Source: Burkholderia sp. L27(2015)
Lineage (GTDB): Bacteria; Pseudomonadota; Gammaproteobacteria; Burkholderiales; Burkholderiaceae
NCBI RefSeq assembly: GCF_009765705.1
Contig: NZ_LMUX01000016.1
Coordinates: 432,837 to 496,836, forward strand
DNA length: 64,000 nucleotides
Direction of reading: 5' to 3'
The translations under genes were made by a program, and so were the position numbers. The notes beneath the pieces were generated by a model that had not been told where the DNA came from, did no database searches, and saw only the letters and a list, made by a program, of their open reading frames with translations. Positions 20,144 to 29,500 of the stretch are shown here, piece after piece; position 1 is the stretch's first letter; every line of letters starts with the position of its first letter.

Positions 20144-20274
20144 GCGTGCACGCCCTCGCGTCCTGATATGGCCGTAGAGCGCCGGCGATGTCCGCCAGCG
20201 TCATGCATCACCTCATCGATCAACTTGTCTATCACCTTATCGATCACCTCATCTACCACATCACGCGTGCTCAT
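20140..20274 (-). CDS. Putative 44-residue small protein between mdtA and mdtB
   Basis: The ATG (20274-20272) directly follows the mdtA stop (TAAATG) and the TGA (20142-20140) overlaps the mdtB ATG in an ATGA, so the frame fills the whole spacer. Residues 5-23 read [19 protein letters not shown], a four-fold tetrapeptide repeat D-x-(V/L)-(I/M) coded by 12-nt units, which would form a strongly amphipathic helix with one acidic/basic face and one aliphatic face. The tail is basic ([14 protein letters not shown]). I do not recognise a family. A membrane-surface helix or an interaction with the pump is possible but is inference only. Confidence 0.55.
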   Translation of the reverse strand: MSTRDVVDEVIDKVIDKLIDEVMHDAGGHRRRSTAISGREGVHA

Positions 20275-21645
20275 TTACGATGCGTCTTCGCGTTTGTGAC
20301 GATGGGCATGTGCGCCGGATGCGCCAGACGCCCCCGAGGCGCCATGCACGCGTGCTCCGGACGCGGCTCTCGCCGAACCCTCCGCGCCCGATGCGCCTGA
20401 CGCGGCAACCGGGGCGGACACCATGATCTTGGCGCCTTCGCGCAGCCGGTCGACGCCGTCGATCACCACTTGCTCGCCCGGTTCCACGCCGGACAGAATG
20501 CTGGTGCGTTCGCCGTTCACGATACCCTGCTTGACCGTGCGCACGGTGACGGTGTTATCGGGCTGCGCCACATAGACATATTGACCGATCGAGCCGGTTT
20601 GCAAGGCCGCCGAAGGCACGATGGTCACGCCATGCTCGGTATTGACGAGCAGGCGAGCATTGACGAACTGGTTCGGGAACAGGCGCAGGTCGGTATTCGG
20701 AAAGTCGGCGCGCAGCTTGAGCGTGCCGGTGGTGGTGTCGATCTGATTATCGGTTGTGCGTAGCACGCCGTTCGCGAGCAAAGCGACGCCGGCCCGATCG
20801 TAGGCGGCGACCGGCAACTGCGCGCCGCTGTTCAGACGCGTTTGCACGGCCGGCAAATTATCCTCGGGGAGCGTGAAAATCACGCTGATCGGCGAGAGCT
20901 TGGTGATGACCACTATGCCGTTGGTGTCGCTGGTTTGCACGTAGTTGCCGGCGTCGACCTGACGCAAGCCGACCCGGCCATCGACCGGAGCCACGATGTG
21001 GCAATAGGTCAGATCGAGCTGGAAGGTCTTGACCTGGGCTTGGTCGGCGGCCACTTGTCCTTCGGTTTGCTTGACCAGGAAGCGTTGATCGTCCACTTGC
21101 TGACCCGACACGGAATCTTGCTTGAGAAGAATCTCGTAACGACGCAGGTCGGCCTGTGCCTGCGCGAGCACGGCCTGGTCATGCGCGAGGGTGCCCTGCG
21201 CCTGCAGCAGCGAAATCTCGTAAGGGCGTGGGTCGATCTGGGCGAGGAAATCGCCTTTGCGCACTAATTGACCTTCCTGGAAACCGACTTCCATCAACTG
21301 CCCGGCGATCTGCGTGCGTACCGTTACGGTGGCCAGCGGCGTCACGGTGCCCAGCGCATTGAGCTGCACGGGCATGTCGCCTTGCGTGACGGCGGCCAGC
21401 CGCACCGATTGCGGTGCGTTGGAGGCCCCGGCCGATGCGCCGCCGCCGCGACGGCCCCCTGCGCCACTAGCACCCGCCGCCCCGGCGCGGCCTGTCGACT
21501 CGTCGCCATGCCGACGGACCCAGATAAACGCGATGAGACAAGCTAGCGCGATGATCGCCAGCGACACCCACAGCCAGCGGCGGCGGGTCGAGCGTGAAGG
21601 CGCGGGAGCGGGAGACGGCGGTGTCGGACGTTCGGGCTGGGTCAT
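20275..21645 (-). CDS. mdtA: RND efflux periplasmic adaptor, MdtA-like
   Basis: A 456-residue membrane-fusion protein. A short cytoplasmic Pro-rich start is followed by one membrane segment (WLWVSLAIIALACLIAFIWV), then the adaptor: lipoyl halves around QLNALGTVTPLATVTVRTQIAG and YCHIVAPVDGRVGLRQVDAGNYV, with a coiled-coil hairpin between. The beta-barrel follows (KLSPISVIFTLPEDN) and then the membrane-proximal domain. Gly/Ser/Ala-rich tracts (GAAGASGAGG and a C-terminal GASGASGASG) flank the fold, and the tail is His/Lys-rich. First gene of mdtABC; no two-component system (BaeSR) is adjacent. Confidence 0.92.
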   Translation of the reverse strand: MTQPERPTPPSPAPAPSRSTRRRWLWVSLAIIALACLIAFIWVRRHGDESTGRAGAAGASGAGGRRGGGASAGASNAPQSVRLAAVTQGDMPVQLNALGTVTPLATVTVRTQIAGQLMEVGFQEGQLVRKGDFLAQIDPRPYEISLLQAQGTLAHDQAVLAQAQADLRRYEILLKQDSVSGQQVDDQRFLVKQTEGQVAADQAQVKTFQLDLTYCHIVAPVDGRVGLRQVDAGNYVQTSDTNGIVVITKLSPISVIFTLPEDNLPAVQTRLNSGAQLPVAAYDRAGVALLANGVLRTTDNQIDTTTGTLKLRADFPNTDLRLFPNQFVNARLLVNTEHGVTIVPSAALQTGSIGQYVYVAQPDNTVTVRTVKQGIVNGERTSILSGVEPGEQVVIDGVDRLREGAKIMVSAPVAASGASGAEGSARAASGARVHGASGASGASGAHAHRHKREDAS

Positions 21646-22061
21646 TGAGTTCTAGTGATTGCTTCTGGGACGCTGCTGGACATCGAAATCGGGTGCTGGA
21701 AAATGTCGTCCGCATGCGCGGTGGCATGCCGATGCGGCTTGAGACCCAGTAGGCCGCTCGCTATGACTAGACTGGCTGGCGGGCGCTGAGTTTCAAATCC
21801 TCGGCGAATGCTACGTACGAGACGCCCGACAGTCTACATGACAGATCTTTCTGCCGGTTACAGCGGGCGTTGCAGAACGGGTAATTTTTGATGAAAATCT
21901 GGGGCAGCGTGTTTGCCGATGCGGGGGATGCGGCGCTGGAGGGGAGCTTTAGAGACACGTGGCGCGCGGGTGCGCCACGTCTTTCGTTACATTTTTTCAG
22001 GCTGGGGAATCAGGGCAAGAACTCGGGCCGCAAACGCGGGCCGCGAGCTCAGGTCGCCAGC
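21646..22061. other. Intergenic region upstream of mdtA
   Basis: No convincing gene. It separates the mdtA start from the stop of the cysteine dioxygenase-like gene, both on the minus strand, so it should hold the mdtABC promoter and the end of the cdo transcript. I see no clear operator palindrome and no T-tract terminator. Confidence 0.4.
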
Positions 22062-22700
22062 TCACGTGGCCAGCACCGGCAGCAAATGATTGACCGCGGT
22101 CGCAATCTGCGTTTCGTCCACACCGTAGACATGCAGCGAAATGGCCGGAATCGTCGTCGCATTGCCCAGGCAATGGATGCCTGTATAGCCTGCCTCGGTG
22201 TAAGAAACCGTATTGCGCGCACACAGGCGGTGTCCCGCTGGCTGTGCGCCATGCTGCTCGGCACACCAGTCGTAATGTGTTTCCATCAGCGCACCCTCGA
22301 GCACCGTATAGGCGCACCACGTGTGATGAGCGTGGACCGGGCTGAACTGGCGGGGACTCCAGATAATCGCCACCGCGCAATATTCTCCGTTCGGATCGGC
22401 CGCCAGCACATGGCGCTGATAACTGCTGGCCGACGGCGCGGGCAGCAGCTCGCGCAATTCGTCCATCGGCATGGTGTTGGCGAACTCGCTGAGCATGCTG
22501 CGCAACAGCTCGCCGCGTGACGCCGGTGTTGCCGTAGAGCAAGCGGTCAGCCGGGCGCGCAATTGCGCAAGCGCATCGACGGCGGGTTCCTGTGCTGTGG
22601 CGGCGCATGCGGGTGCAGAGCTGAGCGCGGGCCCACGCGCGGCCCCAAGCATAGGCTCAAGCGCAGGGGTCAATGAATGTGTCATGAGTTGGGTCGTCAT
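22062..22700 (-). CDS. Cysteine dioxygenase-like cupin protein
   Basis: A 212-residue cupin of the cysteine dioxygenase (CDO) family, which oxidises L-cysteine to cysteine sulfinate with Fe(II) and O2. Two iron-ligand histidines lie in FSPVHAHHTWCAYTVLEGAL at about residue 122-124 and the third in ISLHVYGVDE near the C-terminus, with GxIHCLGN before it. The N-terminal 45 residues are Ala-rich. The ATG at 22700 is chosen because GGTGAG lies seven bases upstream; a GTG at 22712 is possible. It is divergent from a DecR-like regulator, which suggests cysteine-responsive expression. Confidence 0.78.
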   Translation of the reverse strand: MTTQLMTHSLTPALEPMLGAARGPALSSAPACAATAQEPAVDALAQLRARLTACSTATPASRGELLRSMLSEFANTMPMDELRELLPAPSASSYQRHVLAADPNGEYCAVAIIWSPRQFSPVHAHHTWCAYTVLEGALMETHYDWCAEQHGAQPAGHRLCARNTVSYTEAGYTGIHCLGNATTIPAISLHVYGVDETQIATAVNHLLPVLAT

Positions 22701-22846
22701 GATTCGGCTCACCGGAGGGGTATCGTGGCCGAGCGGGAATGCATCGGCCTAGAAGCATTTATAACAATGCCGAGAGAGAAAAGGCTTGCTTTTTTAGCTG
22801 GGATGTTGCGATATAGGAGAAAATAATTCTACTATTGAGGCTCGAA

Positions 22847-23299
22847 ATGGATGCGATTGATAAGAGGCTGCTCGAATTGCTGCAAAAGGACGCAACAATC
22901 CCGATCGCCGAGTTGGCCCAGCGCGTCAATCTTTCGCAGACGCCGTGCTGGAAACGCGTGCAAAAACTCAAGGAAAGCGGCGTGATACGCGCTCAGGTGG
23001 CCTTGTGTGATGCGCGGCGCCTGGGCGTGGGCACGACGGTATTTGTCGCTGTGCGCACCAACCAGCACAACGCGGCTTGGTCCAAGCAATTCCTGGCCGC
23101 GATCGAATTTGTACCCGAGATAGTCGAGGCTTACCGGATGAGCGGCGAGGTCGACTACCTGCTTAAGGTCGTGGTGTCCGATATCGACGACTACGATCGT
23201 GTCTATCAGGAGTTGATCCGCGAGGTTTCGCTATTCGACGTCAGTTCCAGCTTTGCGATGGAACAGATCAAATACTCGACGGCGTTGCCGGTGCGTTAG
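22847..23299 (+). CDS. Lrp/AsnC-family regulator, DecR-like
   Basis: A 150-residue transcription regulator: N-terminal winged helix (DAIDKRLLELLQKDATIPIA, then LAQRVNLSQTPCWKRVQKLK) and a C-terminal RAM ligand domain (EAYRMSGEVDYLLKVVVSDI; SSFAMEQIKYSTALPV). The wording of the HTH (TPCWKRVQ.L) and of the C-terminus matches E. coli DecR (YbaO), the cysteine-responsive activator of cysteine detoxification. The ATG at 22847 has GAGG eight bases upstream; a TTG at 22835 is less likely. Divergence from the cysteine dioxygenase gene makes that gene its probable target. Confidence 0.85.
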   Translation: MDAIDKRLLELLQKDATIPIAELAQRVNLSQTPCWKRVQKLKESGVIRAQVALCDARRLGVGTTVFVAVRTNQHNAAWSKQFLAAIEFVPEIVEAYRMSGEVDYLLKVVVSDIDDYDRVYQELIREVSLFDVSSSFAMEQIKYSTALPVR

Positions 23300-23457
23300 C
23301 AGGGCAAGCTCGCCGGGGCAACTCCGCACTGACCTCTTTGCACGTTGGCTGCGCGCCGGCGGCTACCGGGCGTAGACTTGCGCCTTGCGACCGGTGGCCT
23401 CATGCCGAACATGAGGCCGCCGGGCTACCCATCCATCGAATCGAACAGAGCAAGCTT

Positions 23458-23661
23458 ATGGAAAATAAACACCGAAGAAAGGACCCCACGCGCGGCGTGG
23501 CAATTTTCTTTGTGGTCATCGTGCTGCTGGTGCTGGCAGCCATTCTCTACAAGGGAATTTCAGGTCGGCACGAATACGAGGCGGAACAGGCCGCCAGCGA
23601 CGCTGCTGCAGCGGCGGCGGCTTCTCAACCGTCGGTCGCGGCGAGTGCCGTCAAACCGTAA
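23458..23661 (+). CDS. Small single-pass membrane protein
   Basis: A 67-residue protein with a basic start (MENKHRRKDPTRG), one membrane helix (VAIFFVVIVLLVLAAILY) and an Ala-rich, probably periplasmic tail (DAAAAAAASQPS). The ATG at 23458 lies after AGCAAGC, a weak ribosome binding site; the longer open frame from 23338 has no reasonable start region. No family recognised. It lies 158 bases after the DecR-like gene and is convergent with the FUSC gene. Confidence 0.6.
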   Translation: MENKHRRKDPTRGVAIFFVVIVLLVLAAILYKGISGRHEYEAEQAASDAAAAAAASQPSVAASAVKP

Positions 23662-23715
23662 CTTTGTGTAGCCGTAGATCGCTGCCGCTCTTCCACGAGC
23701 CGGCCGCTATCCTCT

Positions 23716-26100
23716 TCAGCTTAACGACGCTTGTATCACGCAGGCGTCGTTACGGATCAGCCACGAAGCGCCGACCATCTGTTTGCACTGATGGACCAGC
23801 AGCTTGAGTTCCTGTACTGCCTCGGCTGGGACGCCCGATTGGCTCTCGGCCGAGACCACGATCTCATCGAGCTCGCGATTCAACTCACGGCTACGCGCGA
23901 GCGCTTCGGCAGCCGGTATCGTGCCTCCTGCTGTCACGGTCTTGACCATCCGCGTCAATGCACCGGCCGTTTCGCCAGGCGCCGGCTGCGGCGGTGCGTC
24001 GGCGTTTTCTGCCTGGTGCAGATTGTCGCGCACGACGCTCAATGCCCGCTGCAGCGGTTGCAGGAAGTGCGCATGGGCCGGTGTCGCCAATGCCGCGACC
24101 AGCGGCGCCGCCGCCGTGATCTGCGAAGCGAGCGCGTGGCTTTGCACCAGCAGCTCGTTGAGTTCGGGCACGTAGCGCTGCTGCGCCTTGGGCTCCATCA
24201 TCATGCGCTGGAATGCGTTGCCGAGATTCGCGAAAGCAATATGCACGTTCTTGCGCGTCAGGCGGTAGCGGTAATCCCGGTCGAGGTCGAGGTCCTTGTT
24301 CGCACTGTCTTTGGTCATGCCGTCTTTTGTCGCGCTGTCTTTTGCCACGCCTTCTTTGGCCGATTTTGCCGCGGGCATCTTCGGCTCGGCGCCGAGTGCG
24401 CATACGGCCTCGAAATATTGTCGCGTCGACCCCATCATGGCTTTGACCATGCGCCCCATCACGCGATATTCCCAATACGGGAACAAGTAGCTGGCGCCGA
24501 TTGCGATCGACGAGCCCAGAAACGTATCGAGCGCGCGCTCGCCGATGATGGCTATTCCTCCGGGCGCGAGCAAATGCAGCAGGATCAGCACCCACGACGA
24601 CGTGAACACCACGCTGGCCGTATAGTTGAATAGCAGCAAGCTGTAGCTCATCACCATGCAAACGAACATGACCGCGAGCAGCACGTGCGGCGACCTGACC
24701 AGCAGCACGAGCCCGATTGCTGCAAAGCAGCCCACGATGGTGCCGATCAGCCGCTGGGTGTTGCGTTGGCGAGTCAACGAAAAGCCGGGCTTCAAGATGA
24801 TGAGGGTGGTCATCACGATCCAGTAGCTGTTGGTCAGCGGCAGCACCTTGCCGACCCACAGCCCCAGCGCAACGGCGAGGGTGACCCGCAATGCGTGGCG
24901 AAAACTCGGCGACGCCAAGGTCAGGTTGGAAAAGATCAAGCCCGCCGTAAAACTGCGGCCGGACAAAAATCGATTGAGCGCCTGGTCGACCCGGAACCCC
25001 GATTCCGGTTCGATCTGGTCGGTGCGCGTATTGCGGTACATTTTCTCGATCAGCCGCGAGGCACTCCAGATCCGCCGGTAGGTCGCCACCACAGCGGAAT
25101 ACACTTCCGGCTGCTTGGCTGGCGCATCGTGTTTGCGCATCAGCTCGATCTCGTACTCCAGTGCGCGCAACTCGGCCTTCAGGCTGACCTTGGGCTGGGA
25201 AGGGGTGCCTTCCAGCACCGCCAGACCCACCCGGTCGAGTTCGTCGGCCGCTTTGTGCACGCCGTCGCGGCAGAACAGCATCAAATCCGAGGCGCCTAAA
25301 GCGTCGCGCAATTGCGCGTAATCGGTGTGGGCGGCGACGATGGTGTCGTGCAGATCGACCGTGTTGATAAATAGATTGAGCAGCCCGGTGCGTCGTGTAT
25401 CGAGTTCGCCGCGCCGAAATTCCGGCAGGTTGCGCAGCACGATGTCGCGCGCGGCTTCCTGGCGATCGACGGCAGCGATTTGGCGCGCGACCAGTTGGCG
25501 GTAGCTTTCGGCAAGGTCGAGGCTCAAATCGTAGAAATCGGCACGGGCCCGCAGGTAATCCGCCGTCGCGAAGATGCTCTCGGCGATCGCCTGACGCTCG
25601 ATGCGCTGCCACTGCCAGCGACTGATCAATGTGCTCCAGCCGGTGTACCAGATGCCGCCCGCAAAAATACAGGCGGCATTCGTGCACGCTTCAAGCAGTG
25701 TGAAATGCTCGTCGACCGTGATGACCATCATGAACAGTGTGGCGAAACTGATCTGCTGCCACTTGTTGCCATACACCACGGTCATCGATAGCACGAAGGT
25801 CAGCGGTACGACGGTCAGCCAAAGCGTGAGGGTGTCGGCGGTGGCGATGCCGGTAAGCAGTGCGGACAAGAAGCCGATCGCCGTAGCGGCAAGCATCTCG
25901 TTGGTCTTGTATTTGAGCGGGCCGGGCAAGTCGACCACGGCGGCGCCGATAGCGCCGCTGGCAAGGGTAAAACCGAGTTGTTGATCGTGGAAGAACAGTA
26001 CCGCCAGAATGGCCGGAAGTGAAACACCGATCGCAGTGCGCAGGCCACCAAAAAAATACTGGCTATAGAGGAATTTTTTTATCTCGGTCGAATAGCGCAT
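23716..26100 (-). CDS. FUSC-family inner-membrane protein (YccS/aromatic acid exporter-like)
   Basis: A 794-residue polytopic protein from the ATG at 26100. It has two blocks of membrane helices (about residues 20-165 and 370-500) separated by a long cytoplasmic helical domain, the YccS/FUSC layout. The second block carries VGKVLPLTNSYWIVMTTLIIL and SLTRQRNTQRLIGTIVGC, the characteristic FUSC P-x-x-YW and RxxxRxxGTxxG motifs. A Lys/Asp-rich linker (AKSAKEGVAKDSATKDGMTK) follows. Family members export aromatic acids or act in envelope stress; the substrate is unknown here. In-frame ATGs at 26172 and 26220 are possible starts, none with a good ribosome binding site. Confidence 0.82.
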   Translation of the reverse strand: MRYSTEIKKFLYSQYFFGGLRTAIGVSLPAILAVLFFHDQQLGFTLASGAIGAAVVDLPGPLKYKTNEMLAATAIGFLSALLTGIATADTLTLWLTVVPLTFVLSMTVVYGNKWQQISFATLFMMVITVDEHFTLLEACTNAACIFAGGIWYTGWSTLISRWQWQRIERQAIAESIFATADYLRARADFYDLSLDLAESYRQLVARQIAAVDRQEAARDIVLRNLPEFRRGELDTRRTGLLNLFINTVDLHDTIVAAHTDYAQLRDALGASDLMLFCRDGVHKAADELDRVGLAVLEGTPSQPKVSLKAELRALEYEIELMRKHDAPAKQPEVYSAVVATYRRIWSASRLIEKMYRNTRTDQIEPESGFRVDQALNRFLSGRSFTAGLIFSNLTLASPSFRHALRVTLAVALGLWVGKVLPLTNSYWIVMTTLIILKPGFSLTRQRNTQRLIGTIVGCFAAIGLVLLVRSPHVLLAVMFVCMVMSYSLLLFNYTASVVFTSSWVLILLHLLAPGGIAIIGERALDTFLGSSIAIGASYLFPYWEYRVMGRMVKAMMGSTRQYFEAVCALGAEPKMPAAKSAKEGVAKDSATKDGMTKDSANKDLDLDRDYRYRLTRKNVHIAFANLGNAFQRMMMEPKAQQRYVPELNELLVQSHALASQITAAAPLVAALATPAHAHFLQPLQRALSVVRDNLHQAENADAPPQPAPGETAGALTRMVKTVTAGGTIPAAEALARSRELNRELDEIVVSAESQSGVPAEAVQELKLLVHQCKQMVGASWLIRNDACVIQASLS

Positions 26101-26502
26101 GGGAGGCGCGAGCCACTCTGAGTAGTCTTTTGGTGGTGCCAAGTATAACGCGTAAGCATTGCCGTGCGGCATTGCAAAGGGTTCGTGAAGCAATCCCGCA
26201 ACGGCCATTCGGTTCGCCATGCTGTGGGGCTATCCACCATCAGGTGCGCTTTCGGCTCACGTCGCAGCGGCGCATCCCGGCCCACGTCGCGACGCACATC
26301 GCAACCTACATTCGAGTCGCGTGCGCGCGCCGCGCTCTGCTATCCTTGCAAGCGCCCCGGTGTTGCGCCACGCTCGATGCTGGACCGCGTGCCTGCCCGC
26401 GGCGTTGCGCTTGCGTTGTGCCCGGGTTATATCTGGGTGTATCAATTCCTTCCGCCGTATCCGATTGCCGTATCAGACTGTGACTCGAGCTGCCCACCAT
26501 CC
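26101..26502. other. Divergent region between the FUSC gene and recC
   Basis: Both flanking frames stay open into this region (FUSC to 26220, recC to 26164), but neither extension resembles the families, so I treat it as a promoter and leader region. No clear operator or RNA element seen. Confidence 0.4.
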
Positions 26503-29500
26503 ATGCTGACGTTGTTTTATTCGAATCGTTATGAAGCGCTGACCGAGGCGGTACTGGACGGTTTGGCGCAAGGCATGGCCGAGGCGCCCAGCCCGTGGAC
26601 CCGCGAAACCGTGATCGTGCCCAGCGCCGCGGTGCGTCGGCGCCTGGAACTCGATGTGGCCGAGCGCTTCGGAATCTGCGCGAACCTTGACTTCACCTAT
26701 CTGGCGCAATGGATCTGGGCACGTATCGGCGCCGTCATCCCGGTGCCCGAGCAATCGCCGTTTGCGCCCGAACGCTTGACTTGGCGTTGCTATCGTCTGC
26801 TCGATCCGAGCCGCGCGCGCGGCTCAGTGCGCCTCGACGCTTATCTGTCGCAGGCGCACGCGGGCATGCGCTACGAGTTGGCGCAACGGGTTGCGACGGT
26901 GCTGGATCATTACCTGACTTACCGTCCCGAGTGGCTGGCCGCATGGCAGCAGGGCACGTCCATTTTCGATCCGCTCGGCGAAGCCGCGCGCCTGAATCCG
27001 CGCCTGGCCGACGCCACCGCGGTGCAACGCGAAGACGAACAATGGCAGTCCGCGCTGTGGCGCGAAGTGCTGGCCGAAGTCAGCACGTCCATTAGCACTT
27101 CCGTCGGCACTTCCCGCGCAGGCAGCGCCGATAAGGCCGGACTCGTGACGCCGCCGGCTTACCGCTTCCTGGAACTGGCGGCGCAGTTGGACCTCGATAC
27201 GGTGGCACGCGCAGGCTGGCCCGAGCGAGTCAGCGTATTCGCGCTGCCAACCATGCCCCCGCTGCAGATTGCGTTATTGCGTGAGCTGGGGCGCTGGATC
27301 GATGTGCGTATGTATGTGTTCAACCCGTGCCGCGAATACTGGACCGACATCCTGCCCGTAGCGCAGGTCGACGCGCTGGCGCTGCGCGGCGAAGCCGACT
27401 ATCACGCAGTAGGCAACCCTCTGCTGGCTGAATGGGGGCGGCAGACGCAGGCGCAGTTGCATATGCTGCAGGAACTCACCGAAGGCGCGACCGGGCGCGA
27501 GGCCTCGTACTTCGAAGCCAGCGACGCGCCGACCTGGCTCGCGGCGAGCCAGAACGCCATCCTCGATTTGACCGAATGGCCGAGCTTGCCCGACGGTGCG
27601 CAGGCGGGCCTGGAAGTGCATGCCTGCCACAGTTTGTCGCGGCAGCTCGAAGTGTTGCACGACCGGTTGCTGGAGCTGTTCGAAACCGACGCGCAGCTTC
27701 GGCCGGCCGATGTGATGGTGGCCGTGCCCGATCTGGTGAGCGCGGCGCCCCTGATCGATGCAGTATTCGGCACGGCGGTGCAGCAGCGGCGTATCCCGTA
27801 TCGTATCTCGGGGTTGCCACCGTCGCAGGCCAATCCGGCGGCGCGCATGCTGCTTGAATTGCTGGCGTCGCGCGCCGAGGAGATCAGCGCATCGCAGGTG
27901 ATCGAGTGGCTCAGGGTCGATGCGGTGGCAGCGCGTTACGGCATCGACGCGGCCCAACTGGAGACGGCGCAGCAATGGCTCGCCGCAGCGGGCGCGCGGC
28001 GTGGGCTTGAGCCGGGCGTGCCGCAAGGCCCCGGTGTGCCGCTGGCGCGGCACACGCTGGCCGATGCGCTACTGAGACTGTATTTGGGTTATGCCTTGCC
28101 CGATGCCGCCGAACCGGTGGCTGGCTGGCTACCGATACAAGGCGCCGACGGAGCGCAAGCTGACCTGCTGGGCCGCCTGAGTCGCTGTGTCGACGATCTG
28201 ATCGCCTTCACGCGAGCCTGCGAGCGTGAGGCGACGCCGGTCGGCTGGGCCGAATTGTCGCGCTCGGCGCTGGCCACCTTCTTTGCATCGGAACTGGAAT
28301 TTACCGACAGCCTGGACACACTGCGTGACGCGATCGACCGGCTCGCCGGCATGATGGACGATGGCGCGGCCGGTCTGGACGTGCCTGCCGCAGTGTGGCG
28401 CGCGGCCTTGGCGTCGACACTGGACGATCCGGCTCGGGGCGGCGTGCCATGGGGCGGCGTGACCTTCTCGGCGCTGACCAGCCTGCGCGGCCTGCCGTTC
28501 AAAGTGGTCTGCCTGCTCGACTTGAACGACGGCAAGCTGCCCAGCTTGGCACGTGCCGACGAGTTCGACCTGATCGCCGCATTCCCCAAACTCGGCGACC
28601 GTCAGCGGCGCGACGACGAACGCAATCTGTTTCTCGACGCGTTGCTGGCGGCGCGCGAGCGGCTGCTGATTTTTTACACGGGACGCAGCATACGCGACAA
28701 CGCCGCACTACCGCCGGCAGCACTGGTGGCCGAATTGCTCGACTACCTTGCGCGCGCGCGCGCGGGCGAAACCGCGAGCACGGCCGAGTTGCACGCGGCG
28801 CGTGATGCTCTGGTAACGGAGCATCCCTTGCAATCGTTTGCGGCGCAATATGCTTTGCAGCAAGACGGTTTGTATACCTACGACGCCGAGCGCAGCCAGA
28901 TCGCGGCCGCATTGGCCGATCCGGCGCCGCGGCGACGCTTGCCATTTTTTACCGAGCCGCTGCCGGCCGTAACGGAAACCGAAATTGAGTTCGTCAGCTT
29001 CGAGCGTTTCTGGCGTCATCCCATTCGTCATTTGCTGCGTGAGCGCTTGGGGATCGCGCTGTTCGATGCGGATCCGGCTTTGGCCGACAGCGCGCCGTTC
29101 GCGCTCGGCTGGGATGGTCGCGACGCGTTGGCGGCACGTTTGCTGCCGGTGTTGCTGAGCGAGGAAGAAACGTCGATCCCGGCGGACTATCCCGCGGGCG
29201 ATCATGCGCGGGATGCCACAGCCGAGATCCGTGCCGCACGCATCGCCGCTGCCAGCCCCGAGTTGCCAGACGGCGCCACGGGCGGCATCTGGCGGGAGCG
29301 CGCTTTGCATGGCCTGAGCGAACTGGCTCGCGAAGTCCAGCAGGCGAGCCGGGCCGGTACGTGGCGCGTGCCGTTCGCTCTCTCGCTGACACCGCGCTGG
29401 CCGCTCGTTGGGCAAACGCATGGGGTGGAGTCTTCCGACTGGCAAAGGCTTGCTGAGTTGGCTGCGCCTGTCGATGCAGGAGATACGCAACCGTTCGTCT

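Noticed and set aside
18645-20204. 519-codon minus frame overlapping mdtB
   Set aside because: Out-of-frame shadow of mdtB with repetitive Arg/Gly composition.
23891-25687. 598-codon minus-strand frame overlapping the FUSC gene in another frame
   Set aside because: Arg/Ala-rich shadow typical of GC-rich DNA; the FUSC frame has membrane helices and family motifs.
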